A DNA stretch of 64,000 nt from Bacteroidota bacterium (GTDB lineage Bacteria > Bacteroidota > Ignavibacteria > Kryptoniales > JAKASW01). The translations under genes and the position numbers were made by a program. Of the stretch, positions 26,607 to 36,733 are shown piece after piece (the stretch's first letter is position 1; the number at the start of each line of letters is the position of its first letter). Location of the stretch: assembly GCA_023381615.1 (NCBI GenBank), contig JAMCQL010000060.1, positions 1-64,000 of the forward strand, written 5' to 3'. The notes beneath the pieces were generated by a model. The model did no database searches, was not told where the DNA came from, and saw only the letters and a program-made list of their open reading frames with translations.

Positions 26607-27651
26607 AGAAAATAAAGACTTTGAAGGAAACGAGATTCCGCAACAGCCTGGCGATAACCAGCAGCTTCCCGAAGAAAATATAACTCAACCGGCGGAAGAA
26701 GAAACGGCTTCATCTCAAATTGAGAATGAAGAAAAGGCCGCAGAGAATTCAAATGTGGAAAGCGAGAACGAAACTTCAGCGGTTGAAGAAAAGAGCGGAA
26801 CGGACTTGACTCCGGAACCGGAGTTAGTGAACGAGAACAGAAGCAAAGAAGCGGCGGATGAAAATGCTCGGAATCCCGAGGAGCAGGTTGATTCCACGCT
26901 CGACGGATTGGAAGAGATAGTCAAGCCTGATGATGAAAGTGAGAATGAAGAAACCCTTCTAAAAGAGGAAGTCGTTGACGATTTGGCGCATATAATTGAG
27001 TCGATAATCTTTGCATCCGACGAACCGCTCACAATCGGCACAATAAAATCCGTTCTGGATGCCGCCCACACATTCGGGCGAGTCAACGCCGATATGATAA
27101 CTGCGCGCATTCATGCGTTGAACGTGAAATACGAATCCGACGGAAATGGATTTTACATAATCGAAATCGCAAATGGTTTTCAGTTTGCCACGCGCAAGGA
27201 CATGGCTCAGTGGGTGTCTTTCCTTTTTAAAGAGAGGTCGAGGCGAAGACTTTCTCATTCAGCGCTTGAGACAGCTGCGATCATTGCTTACAAGCAGCCG
27301 ATAACGAAACCGGAAATTGAATCGATCCGCGGCGTGAATGTCGATTATGTTCTTCACAGTCTGCTCGAAAAGGAAATTGTAACAGTTGTCGGCCGAGCCG
27401 AGACTGTCGGTAGACCGCTGCTGTATGGAACGACGCAAAGATTCCTGAAAATTTTCGGGCTTAAAAATCTTGAGGACTTGCCGAAGCTGCGTGAGATAGA
27501 AGAAATCATAAAAGAGATTAAGAGCAAAGGCGCGGAAGAGTCGATCCAGCTTGAGATAACGGCGTTCAGTGAACTGCCGGCCGCGGAAGTTAAAACCGAA
27601 AACGAAGTTAAACCGGAGGTCCCGTCAGATAATGCCACAGAACAAGCCTAA
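26584..27651 (+). CDS. scpB: Segregation and condensation protein B with acidic N-terminal extension
   Basis: Partner of ScpA in the SMC complex. The winged-helix core starts at about residue 132 (DDLAHIIESIIFASDEPLTI) and includes TAAIIAYKQPITKPEIESIR and LLEKEIVTVVGRAETVGRPL, then YGTTQRFLKIFGLKNLEDLP. The first ~130 residues are an extended, Glu/Asn/Ser-rich, presumably disordered segment that makes this protein much longer (355 aa) than the usual ~180-200. The 23-bp overlap with scpA indicates coupling. Confidence 0.93.
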   Translation: MSEQHSPEENKDFEGNEIPQQPGDNQQLPEENITQPAEEETASSQIENEEKAAENSNVESENETSAVEEKSGTDLTPEPELVNENRSKEAADENARNPEEQVDSTLDGLEEIVKPDDESENEETLLKEEVVDDLAHIIESIIFASDEPLTIGTIKSVLDAAHTFGRVNADMITARIHALNVKYESDGNGFYIIEIANGFQFATRKDMAQWVSFLFKERSRRRLSHSALETAAIIAYKQPITKPEIESIRGVNVDYVLHSLLEKEIVTVVGRAETVGRPLLYGTTQRFLKIFGLKNLEDLPKLREIEEIIKEIKSKGAEESIQLEITAFSELPAAEVKTENEVKPEVPSDNATEQA

Positions 27652-28387
27652 TCCCGGCAGCGCATTAATTAGAATCAATAAGTATCTTTCATCTTCAGGA
27701 GTTGCTTCGCGGCGAAAAGCGGATGAGTTGATTTCTGCGGGAAGAGTGAAGATAAACGGACAAGTTGTCAAAGAGCTTGGCACGAAGATCAATCCGCGCA
27801 AAGATAAAGTATTGGTCGACGGCAGAGGTGTCAGACTCGAAACGCACTTAGTTTACATTTTGCTGAATAAGCCGAAGGATGCCGTAACGACTTCGCGTGA
27901 CGAAAAAGGAAGGCGGAGCGTACTTGATCTCGTAAAAGTGAGGGAGCGTGTTTATCCGGTAGGAAGGCTCGACCGCAACACGACGGGCGCTCTGCTGCTA
28001 ACCAACGACGGCGAACTTGCAAATCGCCTGATGCATCCGCGGCATTTGGTGCTGAAAGTTTACAAGGCAACTCTCGACAGGCCGATAAGAGAGCGGGAAC
28101 TCGCAAAGCTGAAAAAAGGCGTGATGATCGATGGCTCGGTGACGGTTCCGGATGAACTCTATGTCCTGCCGGAAAGCGGAGCAACCGAAATCGGTATTGC
28201 CGTCCATGAAGGGAAGCATCATCTTATCAAACGGATTTTTGAGTCGCTGGAAATTCGGGTTCTTCAGCTTGACAGGTATTCATACGCCGGGTTGAATCAT
28301 CATGGACTTCAGCGAGGAGAATGGCGTAATATTTCAAAGAAAGAGATTGCCGCTCTGCGGAAACTTGTTGAATTGCCAGATTCTTAA
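27632..28387 (+). CDS. 23S rRNA pseudouridine synthase, RluB/RsuA family
   Basis: Cytoplasmic pseudouridine synthase. Start placed at ATG 27632 (MPQNKPNPG), 21 codons into the track ORF, because the extra residues have no family counterpart. An S4 RNA-binding domain (INKYLSSSGVASRRKADELI) is followed by the catalytic domain with VYPVGRLDRNTTGALLLTND, whose Asp is the nucleophile. About 251 aa. RluB (U2605 of 23S rRNA) is the most likely identity given the usual scpA-scpB-rluB order; RsuA or RluE cannot be excluded. Overlaps scpB by 20 bp. Confidence 0.88.
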   Translation: MPQNKPNPGSALIRINKYLSSSGVASRRKADELISAGRVKINGQVVKELGTKINPRKDKVLVDGRGVRLETHLVYILLNKPKDAVTTSRDEKGRRSVLDLVKVRERVYPVGRLDRNTTGALLLTNDGELANRLMHPRHLVLKVYKATLDRPIRERELAKLKKGVMIDGSVTVPDELYVLPESGATEIGIAVHEGKHHLIKRIFESLEIRVLQLDRYSYAGLNHHGLQRGEWRNISKKEIAALRKLVELPDS

Positions 28388-29865
28388 TGAAGAGCAAGGT
28401 TCTATTCTGGGTAACTTTTTTCATAGTCAGTGTTTCATCCGCTCAAGAAACCAGGTCGCTCCGCGAACTAAGAGCGGACCTGGAGTCTTTCGTTTTCGAC
28501 ACTACTTTCTCAAACGCCTTCATCGGAATCGAAGTAAAAAGTTTGAAGACCGGAGAGGTTATTTTCAGACACAATGCCGAAAAAGATTTCGTTCCGGCAT
28601 CTAATATGAAATTGCTTACAACTTCGACAGCGTTATCCGTCCTTGGGCCCTCTTACACTTACCAAACGCGATTGATGGCTGATGGGTATATTCTGAGTGA
28701 CACATTATTCGGGGATTTGTATATCGTGGGAAGCGGCGACCCGACAATTTCCGGCCGATTCACAAATGGCGATGCAATAAAGACTTTTAAAGATTGGGCA
28801 GACACGTTGAAGCTGCTCGACATCAAAGTCATAAAAGGAAATGTGATTGGCGATGATAGATGCTTTGACAACGTGCCGGTCGGCGGCGGCTGGGGCCTCG
28901 ACTGGCATGAGGATGTTTACTGGTACGCTGCGTACATCAGCGGTTTGACTTTCAACGACAATTGTGTTGACCTGACGATCAAACCCGGACAAATCGGCAA
29001 GCCGGTGAATTTCACTGTGGATCCTAACACGCACTACGCTTCTTTCGTGAATACATCTGTGACCGTCAATGATACGGTGAGCACGCTCGATTTCTATCGT
29101 GATCTCGCCACAAGTAGAATTTATATATACGGAAAATTTCCGGCTTCGCTCGACAGCATGAAAGTCTCACTTACGATTTACGACCCCCCAAAGTACGCGG
29201 CGACAGTTTTGAAAGAGTCGTTGGATTCCGACAGTATTACTGTGGTTGGCGCCGCCGATGATGTGCGCGATTACCAACGCACGCACAGGATCCCGCCATA
29301 CTCGCTGATGTGGGAAGTAGCCAGCTACACTTCTCCTCCGCTTTCGGAAATCGTCAAAGTGATAAACAAACGAAGTCAGAATCTTTATGCCGAGCAGGTC
29401 TTCAGGACACTCGGAAAAGAAAAGTACGGACTCGGTTCTTACAGCAACGCTCATCAAGTGGAAACAAAATTCCTGAGCACAATCGGAATCGATACGAACA
29501 AAACTGAAATTCTCGACGGCTCAGGTTTGTCGTGCTGGGATCTTGTGAGCCCCGATGCTATTGTTAAGATTTTAACTGCGATGTACAAAAGCAGCGCGTG
29601 GCAATATTTTTACGATTCGCTTCCGATTGCGGGGGTCGACGGCACACTCGAATTCAGGATGCGGGACACGAAGGCGCAAGGAAATGTACACGGCAAGACA
29701 GGTTTCGTGGAGAATGTTCGTTCGCTCTCGGGATACTTGATAACTGCCGACGGCGAGCCGATGGCATTTTCAATTTTTGTAAATCATTACACGGTTCCGA
29801 CGAATGCTGTGAACAATCTGCAGGATATAATTTGTACTCGCCTTTGCAACTTCTCGCGTAAATGA
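28387..29865 (+). CDS. dacB: D-alanyl-D-alanine carboxypeptidase / endopeptidase (PBP4 family)
   Basis: Periplasmic class C PBP trimming peptidoglycan cross-links. 492 aa with a signal peptide (MKSKVLFWVTFFIVSVSSAQ). The S13-family motifs are present: SxxK in PASNMKLLT (Ser72, Lys75), SxN in KRSQNLYAEQ, and KTG in VHGKTGFVENVRSLSGYL. The long insert between the first two motifs (roughly residues 100-310) is characteristic of PBP4. It shares the last base of the rluB-like stop and overlaps rsmG by 4 bp. Confidence 0.93.
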   Translation: MKSKVLFWVTFFIVSVSSAQETRSLRELRADLESFVFDTTFSNAFIGIEVKSLKTGEVIFRHNAEKDFVPASNMKLLTTSTALSVLGPSYTYQTRLMADGYILSDTLFGDLYIVGSGDPTISGRFTNGDAIKTFKDWADTLKLLDIKVIKGNVIGDDRCFDNVPVGGGWGLDWHEDVYWYAAYISGLTFNDNCVDLTIKPGQIGKPVNFTVDPNTHYASFVNTSVTVNDTVSTLDFYRDLATSRIYIYGKFPASLDSMKVSLTIYDPPKYAATVLKESLDSDSITVVGAADDVRDYQRTHRIPPYSLMWEVASYTSPPLSEIVKVINKRSQNLYAEQVFRTLGKEKYGLGSYSNAHQVETKFLSTIGIDTNKTEILDGSGLSCWDLVSPDAIVKILTAMYKSSAWQYFYDSLPIAGVDGTLEFRMRDTKAQGNVHGKTGFVENVRSLSGYLITADGEPMAFSIFVNHYTVPTNAVNNLQDIICTRLCNFSRK

Positions 29866-30584
29866 GAGGCATCTCGTGGTTTATATCGATCTGCACCGGT
29901 AATGGTTTGACGCTCACGGAAAAACAGGCGGAAAAGTTTGAGCAATACCGGCAGCTTCTTCTCTTCCGGAACCAACAACTAAATCTCATCTCCCGGAAAG
30001 ACGAAGAAAATTTCTATTCTAACCACGCATTGAATTCCATTTCATTCCTATTCAAAAAGAAGTTGAAAGCGGACGCAGAAATTATTGACCTTGGGACTGG
30101 CGGCGGTTTGCCGGGAATACCCATAAAAATCTTGTATCCGAATTTAAAATTGGTCATGCTCGATTCGATTGCCAAGAAAACCGGCGCTTTGTCGGAAATT
30201 GTAAATGAAATGGCGCTGGAAAATGCCAGAGTTGTAACCGGCAGGGCAGAAGAACTTGCAAAAACACGTGAATTTGAAGCACGTTTTGATTATGTTATTA
30301 GCCGTGCCGCAGGAAAACTTGATGATGTGGTGAAATGGTCGCGAAGATTTCTTGGAGAATTTGAGTCGTACGGCAGCGAGACAGTCCCATCGGGGACATT
30401 GATAGTTTTGAAGGGCGGCAAGTTTGAGGACGAACTGAAACATACTAAGAGCTCGGAGTTCGTTGATGCGGTTGAGGTGGATGAAATTACTTTCAACGGG
30501 ATGGACGAAATTGATAACAAAGAAAAGAAATTGGTTTTGGTAAAATATAAAGACGCAACCCAGCCGATCAGGAGGAAGAATTGA
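29862..30584 (+). CDS. rsmG: 16S rRNA (guanine-527-N7)-methyltransferase
   Basis: SAM-dependent methyltransferase of the small-subunit rRNA. 240 aa with the AdoMet-binding segment [20 protein letters not shown], an acidic loop [23 protein letters not shown] and the [17 protein letters not shown] region. N-terminal [20 protein letters not shown] matches the family's 'NLTaI.....h..dS' block. Overlaps dacB by 4 bp and lysS by 4 bp. It is separated from the usual gidA/parAB neighbourhood. Confidence 0.92.
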   Translation: MRGISWFISICTGNGLTLTEKQAEKFEQYRQLLLFRNQQLNLISRKDEENFYSNHALNSISFLFKKKLKADAEIIDLGTGGGLPGIPIKILYPNLKLVMLDSIAKKTGALSEIVNEMALENARVVTGRAEELAKTREFEARFDYVISRAAGKLDDVVKWSRRFLGEFESYGSETVPSGTLIVLKGGKFEDELKHTKSSEFVDAVEVDEITFNGMDEIDNKEKKLVLVKYKDATQPIRRKN

Positions 30585-32119
30585 GCGAACACGAGGAATA
30601 TCTTTCCCAAGGGGAATCATTCGAACAAGAGCAAAATGAACTGACTAAGAGAAGGCTTGAAGAACTTGAAGAGTTGAAAAAAGGAAATATAAATCCTTAT
30701 ACCTACAGCTTCGAGGTTAGCAATTATTCTTCCGAAATCCTGAAGTCGTTCAAAGATGATGTTCCTTTCGAGAACGTGGCAATTGCCGGCAGAATAATGT
30801 CGCTGAGAAGAATGGGAAAGGCATCGTTCTGTCATGTGCAAGATTCGAGGGGACGAATTCAGGTTTACATAAGGCGGGATGATCTTAGCGAGGCATATGA
30901 TCAGTTCAAATTAATGGACATCGGAGACATCGTTGGCGTCAAAGGTTTCGTGTTCCGCACCAAGACGGGTGAAGTCTCGATTCATGCGAAGCATCTTGAG
31001 CTGTTGTCGAAATCAATAAGGTCGCTTCCCATTGTCAAAGAGAAAGTCGATGAACAGGGCAACAAAGTTGTCTATGATCCATTTGCCGACAAAGAGCTTC
31101 GATATAGACAGCGATATGTTGACCTTGTGGTGAACCCGGAAGTGCGCGATGTGTTTGTGAAGCGTGCGAAGGTTGTCAGCTCGGTCCGTAAATTCCTGGA
31201 TGATAAAGGATATTTAGAAGTTGAGACTCCGATTCTCCAGCCGCTTTACGGCGGAGCATCTGCCCGGCCTTTCGTAACACATCATAATGCCTTAGACATT
31301 GAACTTTACCTGCGCATTTCGGATGAATTGTATTTGAAGCGGCTTATCGTCGGAGGGTTCGAAGGGGTTTATGAAATCGGCAAAGACTTCCGCAACGAGG
31401 GAATGGATAAGTCGCATAATCCCGAATTTACGATGATGGAATTATATGTCGCTTACAAGGATTACGACTGGATGATGAGTCTGGTGGAGGAACTCGTCCA
31501 TTTTGTTTGCGTGAGCGTTACAGGCGGTTCAAGAGTAAAAGTGGGAGAAAATGAAATTGATTTTACTCCGCCGTGGAAGAGAGTAACAATGCTTGACTCG
31601 ATCCGCGAGTTTACAGCCGAAGACCTTAACGGGAAATCGGAATTGGAATTAGCTAATGCGGCGAAGAGGCTTCATGTCGAAGTCGAGCCCTCCATGGGCG
31701 CGGGAAAAATCATTGATGCGATCTTCTCGGAGCGAGTGGAAGCAAAATTAATCCAGCCGACTTTCATCACCGATTATCCCATTGAGATGTCTCCGCTTGC
31801 GAAGCGCCACCGTTCGAAGCAAGGCTTGGTCGAGAGATTCGAACTCATGTGCAACGGACAGGAACTCGCGAATGCGTTCAGCGAGCTGAACGATCCGCTC
31901 GACCAGCGCTCACGTTTTGAAGATCAGGCGCGGCTGCGGGCGCGCGGCGACGAGGAGGCGATGGTCATTGACGAAGATTTCCTTCGAGCGCTCGAGTACG
32001 GAATGCCTCCAACCGCCGGCCTTGGAATAGGTATAGACAGGCTGACAATGCTTTTGACAAACCAAGAGTCTATCCGGGATGTGATTTTCTTCCCGCAAAT
32101 GAAACCGGAAAAACAATAA
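30581..32119 (+). CDS. lysS: Lysyl-tRNA synthetase, class II
   Basis: 512 aa, TTG start overlapping the rsmG stop (TTGA). Residues about 60-160 form the OB-fold anticodon-binding domain ([20 protein letters not shown]). The class II catalytic core includes motif 2 ([20 protein letters not shown]) and motif 3 ([18 protein letters not shown]). [20 protein letters not shown] is also typical. The product charges tRNA-Lys in the cytoplasm. Confidence 0.96.
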   Translation: MSEHEEYLSQGESFEQEQNELTKRRLEELEELKKGNINPYTYSFEVSNYSSEILKSFKDDVPFENVAIAGRIMSLRRMGKASFCHVQDSRGRIQVYIRRDDLSEAYDQFKLMDIGDIVGVKGFVFRTKTGEVSIHAKHLELLSKSIRSLPIVKEKVDEQGNKVVYDPFADKELRYRQRYVDLVVNPEVRDVFVKRAKVVSSVRKFLDDKGYLEVETPILQPLYGGASARPFVTHHNALDIELYLRISDELYLKRLIVGGFEGVYEIGKDFRNEGMDKSHNPEFTMMELYVAYKDYDWMMSLVEELVHFVCVSVTGGSRVKVGENEIDFTPPWKRVTMLDSIREFTAEDLNGKSELELANAAKRLHVEVEPSMGAGKIIDAIFSERVEAKLIQPTFITDYPIEMSPLAKRHRSKQGLVERFELMCNGQELANAFSELNDPLDQRSRFEDQARLRARGDEEAMVIDEDFLRALEYGMPPTAGLGIGIDRLTMLLTNQESIRDVIFFPQMKPEKQ

Positions 32120-32134
32120 TCTGAGAGTATCTGG

Positions 32135-34255
32135 ATGAAAACGATCAATCTTGTCCTCGGCATTCATAATCATCAACCGATTGGGAACTTCGATCATGTT
32201 TTGGAGGATGCCTATCAGAAATCCTACAAGCCATTTTTAGATATTTTAAAAAGGTATCCCAAAATCAAAGTCTCGCAGCATTATACCGGTTTTCTTTTCG
32301 AATGGCTGAGGAAGAACCATCCGGAAATTTTCACGGAATTGAGAGCCTTTGTGAAATCCGGGCAAGTGCATTTGATGACAGGTGGTTTCTACGAACCGAT
32401 CCTTGCGATCATTCCCAACAAAGACAAATTGGGACAGATACGCAAGCTGAACGATTACATAAAAAAGAATTTTAATTTCAAGCCCACCGGTATGTGGCTC
32501 GCCGAGCGGGTATGGGAACAGCACATCGTGAAGCCGATCGCCGAAGCGGGAGTGCATTCCGTTGTCATAGACGACACGCATTTTAAATACGTCGGATTGA
32601 AAGACGAAGACTTGCTCGGCTACTACGTCACCGAAGAACAGGGAAAGACGGTAAATATTTTTCCAATCAGCAAAATGCTGAGGTACACGATTCCGTTTCA
32701 GCCTGTAGAGAAAACGATCGAGTACTTGCGTTCAATCTCAAGTGAAGACGGATCGAGAATCGCCGTCTACGCGGACGACGGAGAAAAATTTGGCGTCTGG
32801 CCGAACACTTACAAGCACGTTTATCTGGATGGATGGCTCGAAAAGTTTTTCGCGGCGCTTGAAGAGAATTCTGATTGGATAAGGATCGTCCATTTCTCCG
32901 AAGTGATGGAGAAGGTAAAACCGATCGGCCGGGTTTATTTGCAGAATGCTTCTTACGCAGAGATGCTCCATTGGGCTTTGCCGCCGGAATTGTTCCTGAA
33001 GTACGAAGAGTTTGAGCACAAGTTGAAGGGTGCGAGGCTCTTCGATCATTATGAGGAATTCGTTCGCGGCGGATACTGGAGAAACTTTCTTGCAAAGTAT
33101 CCTGAGTCGAACAACATCCACAAGAAAATGATCAGGCTTTCCGAACGGGCGCACGCGCTGGAACACAAAGGCATTAAAGTCGACCGGGTTCTCGACAGGG
33201 TATGGGCATCGCAATGTAACGATCCGTACTGGCATGGGATTTTCGGCGGGCTATACCTGCCGAATCTCCGTTATCCCGTGTACAAAAGTTTGATCCATGC
33301 AGAAGTCGAGCTTGACAAATTAGAACGCAAGCCCAAGCTTGTCGTTACGCATGAAGATTTTGACAGGGACGGCTCGGAAGAAGTTCTCGTCGAATCAAAT
33401 ATTCTCGACGCGTATTTCAGACCCGAAGAAGGAGCTGCACTCTTCGAGCTGGATTATAAACCCATACCGTTTAATCTTCTCGACATTTTGAGCCGCCGCC
33501 CGGAGGGATATCACAACAAACTAAAACATCCGGTAACCGCCGAGTCGAACGGCGACGGAATTCAGAGCATACATGATCTGGTGGTGTCGAAAGAATCTGG
33601 TTTGGAAAAACTTCTGAATTACGATTGGTACAGACGCGGGTCCTTCATAGACCACTTCATCGGAGCGACCACGTTGGAGGAATTTGCCGCCGCGAAGTAT
33701 CCCGAGCTTGGCGATTTTGTGAAGCAGCCTTACACGAGAAAAATTTCTCAGAAGAAAGATAAAGCCAATGTGCAATTTTCGCGCGACGGTTTGGTAAAGG
33801 TGAACGGGAATGTTCACATGCGAGTTACTAAAACCTTTGAGTTTGCTGCAAGCTCAGGGACGATAAGATGTAAGTACAATATTGAAAATTTAAGTTCGCA
33901 ACCTGTCGAAGCGGACTTCGGAATCGAGTTCAACTTCGGTCTCATGGCAGGAGATGCGCATGACAGATATTACAAAATCAACGGCTCAAAGCCGGCCGAT
34001 TCGCGATTGAGAAGCGCTGGTTCGACAGACGAAGTCAGAACTGTCTCCCTCACTGATGAGTGGCAAGGTTTGCTGGTGAAGGTTGAAGTCGATAAGCCGC
34101 TGACATTGTGGAGATTCCCGATTGAGACGGTCTCGCTTTCCGAAGCAGGTTTTGAGAGAGTTTACCAAAGCTCCGTCGTATTCCTTCATTCCATAGTGAA
34201 AATCGACAAAGAGTATGTCCTCAAATTTAGGCTTACAGTTGGTAAATCGAAATAG
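32135..34255 (+). CDS. GH57 4-alpha-glucanotransferase / alpha-amylase
   Basis: 706-aa glycoside hydrolase of family 57 acting on alpha-1,4-glucans, probably in glycogen or maltodextrin turnover in the cytoplasm (no signal peptide). The conserved motifs are present: IHNHQPIGNF (residues 10-19), GMWLAERVWE with the nucleophile Glu124, and YADDGEKFGVWP with the acid/base Asp near 214. These positions coincide with those of the Thermococcus litoralis 4-alpha-glucanotransferase. The C-terminal ~390 residues are the beta-rich DUF1925/DUF1926 part. 15 bp after lysS. Distinguishing transferase from hydrolase activity needs assay. Confidence 0.88.
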   Translation: MKTINLVLGIHNHQPIGNFDHVLEDAYQKSYKPFLDILKRYPKIKVSQHYTGFLFEWLRKNHPEIFTELRAFVKSGQVHLMTGGFYEPILAIIPNKDKLGQIRKLNDYIKKNFNFKPTGMWLAERVWEQHIVKPIAEAGVHSVVIDDTHFKYVGLKDEDLLGYYVTEEQGKTVNIFPISKMLRYTIPFQPVEKTIEYLRSISSEDGSRIAVYADDGEKFGVWPNTYKHVYLDGWLEKFFAALEENSDWIRIVHFSEVMEKVKPIGRVYLQNASYAEMLHWALPPELFLKYEEFEHKLKGARLFDHYEEFVRGGYWRNFLAKYPESNNIHKKMIRLSERAHALEHKGIKVDRVLDRVWASQCNDPYWHGIFGGLYLPNLRYPVYKSLIHAEVELDKLERKPKLVVTHEDFDRDGSEEVLVESNILDAYFRPEEGAALFELDYKPIPFNLLDILSRRPEGYHNKLKHPVTAESNGDGIQSIHDLVVSKESGLEKLLNYDWYRRGSFIDHFIGATTLEEFAAAKYPELGDFVKQPYTRKISQKKDKANVQFSRDGLVKVNGNVHMRVTKTFEFAASSGTIRCKYNIENLSSQPVEADFGIEFNFGLMAGDAHDRYYKINGSKPADSRLRSAGSTDEVRTVSLTDEWQGLLVKVEVDKPLTLWRFPIETVSLSEAGFERVYQSSVVFLHSIVKIDKEYVLKFRLTVGKSK

Positions 34256-34273
34256 AATTAGGCGGTTTGCGGA

Positions 34274-34303
34274 TTGTTATTCAAAAAATCATTCATAGCT
34301 TTG
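34274..34303 (+). promoter_or_regulatory. Candidate Bacteroidota-type promoter upstream of ctpA
   Basis: TTG at 34274 and TAGCTTTG at 34296 fit the TTG...N19...TAnnTTTG pattern of primary-sigma promoters in this phylum. It lies about 155 bases before the ctpA start, in a 204-bp gap that is the only likely place for a promoter. Consensus match only. Confidence 0.3.
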
Positions 34304-34459
34304 GGTGTAATACTCACTCCTTGTTGGGTCGACTGGGGTATTTTATATTCAATTGGTCGGATTTAGAGTAGGTTCGGCGAATTTTGTACGAACTTCAGTG
34401 AACACTAGCGAGAAGTTATTTGTTGATAAGGCGAGAGTAATTCTTGAAAGGAAAATCAA

Positions 34460-36073
34460 ATGAAGTTGTTTAAGAACAAAATTTCTACTGCCGTTGCAAT
34501 GTTTCTGGTGGTTGTGGGGATACTGATAGGCACCCAAATACAGAATGTGTTGAGTGATGATAATATTTATGAGCAGTTGGAGAAATTCAAAGATGTACTC
34601 AGCCTTGCCGACAAGTATTATGTCGATAATGTAGATACGCAGAAGTTGGTAGATGCAGCAATCAACGGTTTGCTCGGACAACTTGATCCACATTCCGTTT
34701 ACATTCCAAGAAAAGAAGTTCAACAGATTGCCGAAGATTTTCGCGGCTCGTTCGATGGAATAGGAATTGAGTACGACGTTGTCAATGACACACTTCTTGT
34801 CGTTTCACCGATCGCCGGCGGCCCAAGCGAAATGGTCGGCATACAGGCGGGGGATAAGATTGTAGAGATAGACGGCAAGTCCGCGATTGGGATTACCCGC
34901 GATGAGGTAATGAAGAAGCTCCGCGGTCCGAAAGGGACGAAAGTGGATGTCACTGTGGTTCGCGCTGGTGTTGATAAACCGCTGGCATTCGAAATTACAC
35001 GCGACAAGATACCTCTTTATTCCGTTACAGCTTCCTTTATGGCGAACAAAGAAGTCGGCTATGTTTATGTAAACAGGTTTGCCGAGACAACCAGCAAGGA
35101 GCTCGAAGCGGCACTGGAGAAATTAAAATCACAGGGGATGAAAGAACTCGTTCTCGATCTGCGCGGCAATCCGGGCGGACTCTTGAACCAGGCGGTCGAT
35201 GTTGCCAGCGAATTCATTCCTAAAGGAAAGACCATAGTCTATACAAAGGGCAGAATTCCGGAGGCGAACGAAATTTTCACTTCCAGCGGCGGAAACTACA
35301 CCAAGATTCCGTTGATCGTTCTGATAAATGGCGGCTCTGCATCTGCGAGCGAAATAGTTTCCGGCGCGATTCAAGATTTGGATAGAGGATTGATCGTCGG
35401 CGAGACAAGTTTTGGCAAAGGACTTGTTCAAAGACAATTCAGCTTGAACGACGGCTCGGCTGTGAGAATCACGATCGCCCGCTACTACACACCGAGCGGA
35501 CGCTTGATTCAACGGCCTTACGGAAAAGATCGCATGAAATATTTCACGGCGCCAGAGCGGATCGACAGCACGGAGAAATCCGGTGCTAACCTGACGCACA
35601 CGCTCGAAAGCGATTCGACACGGCCCGTCTACAAGACAGCATCCGGCAGAACGGTTTACGGAGGCGGAGGAATTACTCCGGATTATATTGTGAAAATGGC
35701 GAAGATCCCCGATTTCATTTATGAATTTCAAATTAAGGGAATCATTCTCGCGTACGTAGACGGTCACTTCAGCCAGTCTCAGGATAAACTGAAGAAAGAA
35801 TATGGAAGCGCGGAGAAGTTTAACGAGAATTTCCAGGTCAGCGATAAGATACTGAGCGAAGTTCTCGCTCAGGCTGGAAAAGCCGGAATTAAGGTCAGCA
35901 AGAAAGAATACGAAGACAATAACAAATATATAGCGATGCTCGTGAAGGCGCAGATCGCTCGGAACATTTGGGGAAGCGAAGGGTGGTACAGGGTCGTTCT
36001 GACTTTTGACAACCAGTTCCAAAAAGCATTAACGCTTTTTCCTGAGGCTAAACAAATTGCCGGACTAAATTAA
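34460..36073 (+). CDS. ctpA: C-terminal processing protease (S41, PDZ domain)
   Basis: Periplasmic serine protease with a Ser-Lys dyad. The 537-aa protein has an N-terminal signal-anchor (VAMFLVVVGILIGTQIQNVL) and a PDZ domain (about 90-175, with SPIAGGPSEMVGIQAGDKIV). The S41 domain contains LVLDLRGNPGGLLNQAVDVA, the catalytic Ser295 in NGGSASASEI and Lys320 in GETSFGKGLVQ, the standard 25-residue spacing. The C-terminal ~110 residues are a helical extension seen in many Bacteroidota members. Stands alone in its own transcript. Confidence 0.93.
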   Translation: MKLFKNKISTAVAMFLVVVGILIGTQIQNVLSDDNIYEQLEKFKDVLSLADKYYVDNVDTQKLVDAAINGLLGQLDPHSVYIPRKEVQQIAEDFRGSFDGIGIEYDVVNDTLLVVSPIAGGPSEMVGIQAGDKIVEIDGKSAIGITRDEVMKKLRGPKGTKVDVTVVRAGVDKPLAFEITRDKIPLYSVTASFMANKEVGYVYVNRFAETTSKELEAALEKLKSQGMKELVLDLRGNPGGLLNQAVDVASEFIPKGKTIVYTKGRIPEANEIFTSSGGNYTKIPLIVLINGGSASASEIVSGAIQDLDRGLIVGETSFGKGLVQRQFSLNDGSAVRITIARYYTPSGRLIQRPYGKDRMKYFTAPERIDSTEKSGANLTHTLESDSTRPVYKTASGRTVYGGGGITPDYIVKMAKIPDFIYEFQIKGIILAYVDGHFSQSQDKLKKEYGSAEKFNENFQVSDKILSEVLAQAGKAGIKVSKKEYEDNNKYIAMLVKAQIARNIWGSEGWYRVVLTFDNQFQKALTLFPEAKQIAGLN

Positions 36074-36118
36074 TGACCAAATATCGTTGTCAATTCGGAT
36101 TTTAGTCGGACATAGAGA

Positions 36119-36466
36119 CCCACTGCCTAAGGCAGTGGTAATGGACGAATGGCTTTGGCTGTGTCGAACTCACCCCTTCACTCCCCCTCTCTTTGCGAAA
36201 GAGAGGGGGATGGGGGGTGAGTTAGGATGCAGGACTACATGAAGGAAATCCAGCTCATCGTTTTCTACGAAGCCACCATCTTTGCCGGTTTATTGACCCC
36301 TACTGTCCTCTCGACAAAGTCGGGAGGAGACATCTCCCTCTTGAGAACAAGGGGGAGAAAAAGAGGGGGTTGTCCGACCCGAAGGGTTTCTTCGGGAAGG
36401 ATCTCCGCTTACGGAGCCTACGGCCTGCGGAAAAGAAAGCCATCGCCTATGGCGGTGGTCGTTTAG
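36119..36466. repeat. Array of at least six hairpin-forming palindromes
   Basis: After ctpA come, in order: CCACTGCC-taa-GGCAGTGG (36119); a long stem around CCCCCTCTCTTTGCGAAAGAGA (about 36183); CCTCTCGAC/GTCGGGAGG (36308); TCTCCCTCTTgagaacAAGGGGGAGA (36332); CCCGAAgggtTTCTTCGGG (36379); CTCCGcttaCGGAG (36404); and CCATCGCC/GGCGGTGG (36440). The ORFs that the track reports here (36227-36466 and its complement) are by-products of this array. No poly-T tract follows, so it is not a conventional terminator, although it may stop or stabilise the ctpA transcript. Confidence 0.75.
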
Positions 36467-36733
36467 CGTATAGTACAATTGCGCAAAACTTCCAGATTAT
36501 GATCCCTTTGGAGCGATCTGCAGCCGAGAGCTTATTTTGCAACAATGATCTGCGCAATGAGTGCGACGTGTGTCATAGTTTACAATCTGTTTGCTTACGA
36601 AATTGACAAAGCTTGATGGAAGTGTCTTTGTACGACGACGCGATTTGTGAGCAGCGATGTGAGGTCACCTTAGAACCTTTTTGAACCAAAAATAACTTTG
36701 AGCGGTCATTTAATTGGATAATGAGAATTACTT
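36467..36733 (+). other. AT-rich leader upstream of the DUF3108 gene
   Basis: About 270 bases with no open frame worth keeping (the 78-aa ORF 36370-36606 starts inside the hairpin array and lacks any domain). It should contain the promoter for the DUF3108 gene. I could not single out a convincing motif. Confidence 0.35.

Noticed and set aside
36227-36466. 79-aa plus-strand ORF and 62-aa minus-strand ORF in the ctpA-DUF3108 gap
   Set aside because: Both consist of palindromic repeat sequence read on either strand; no ribosome-binding site or protein-like pattern.
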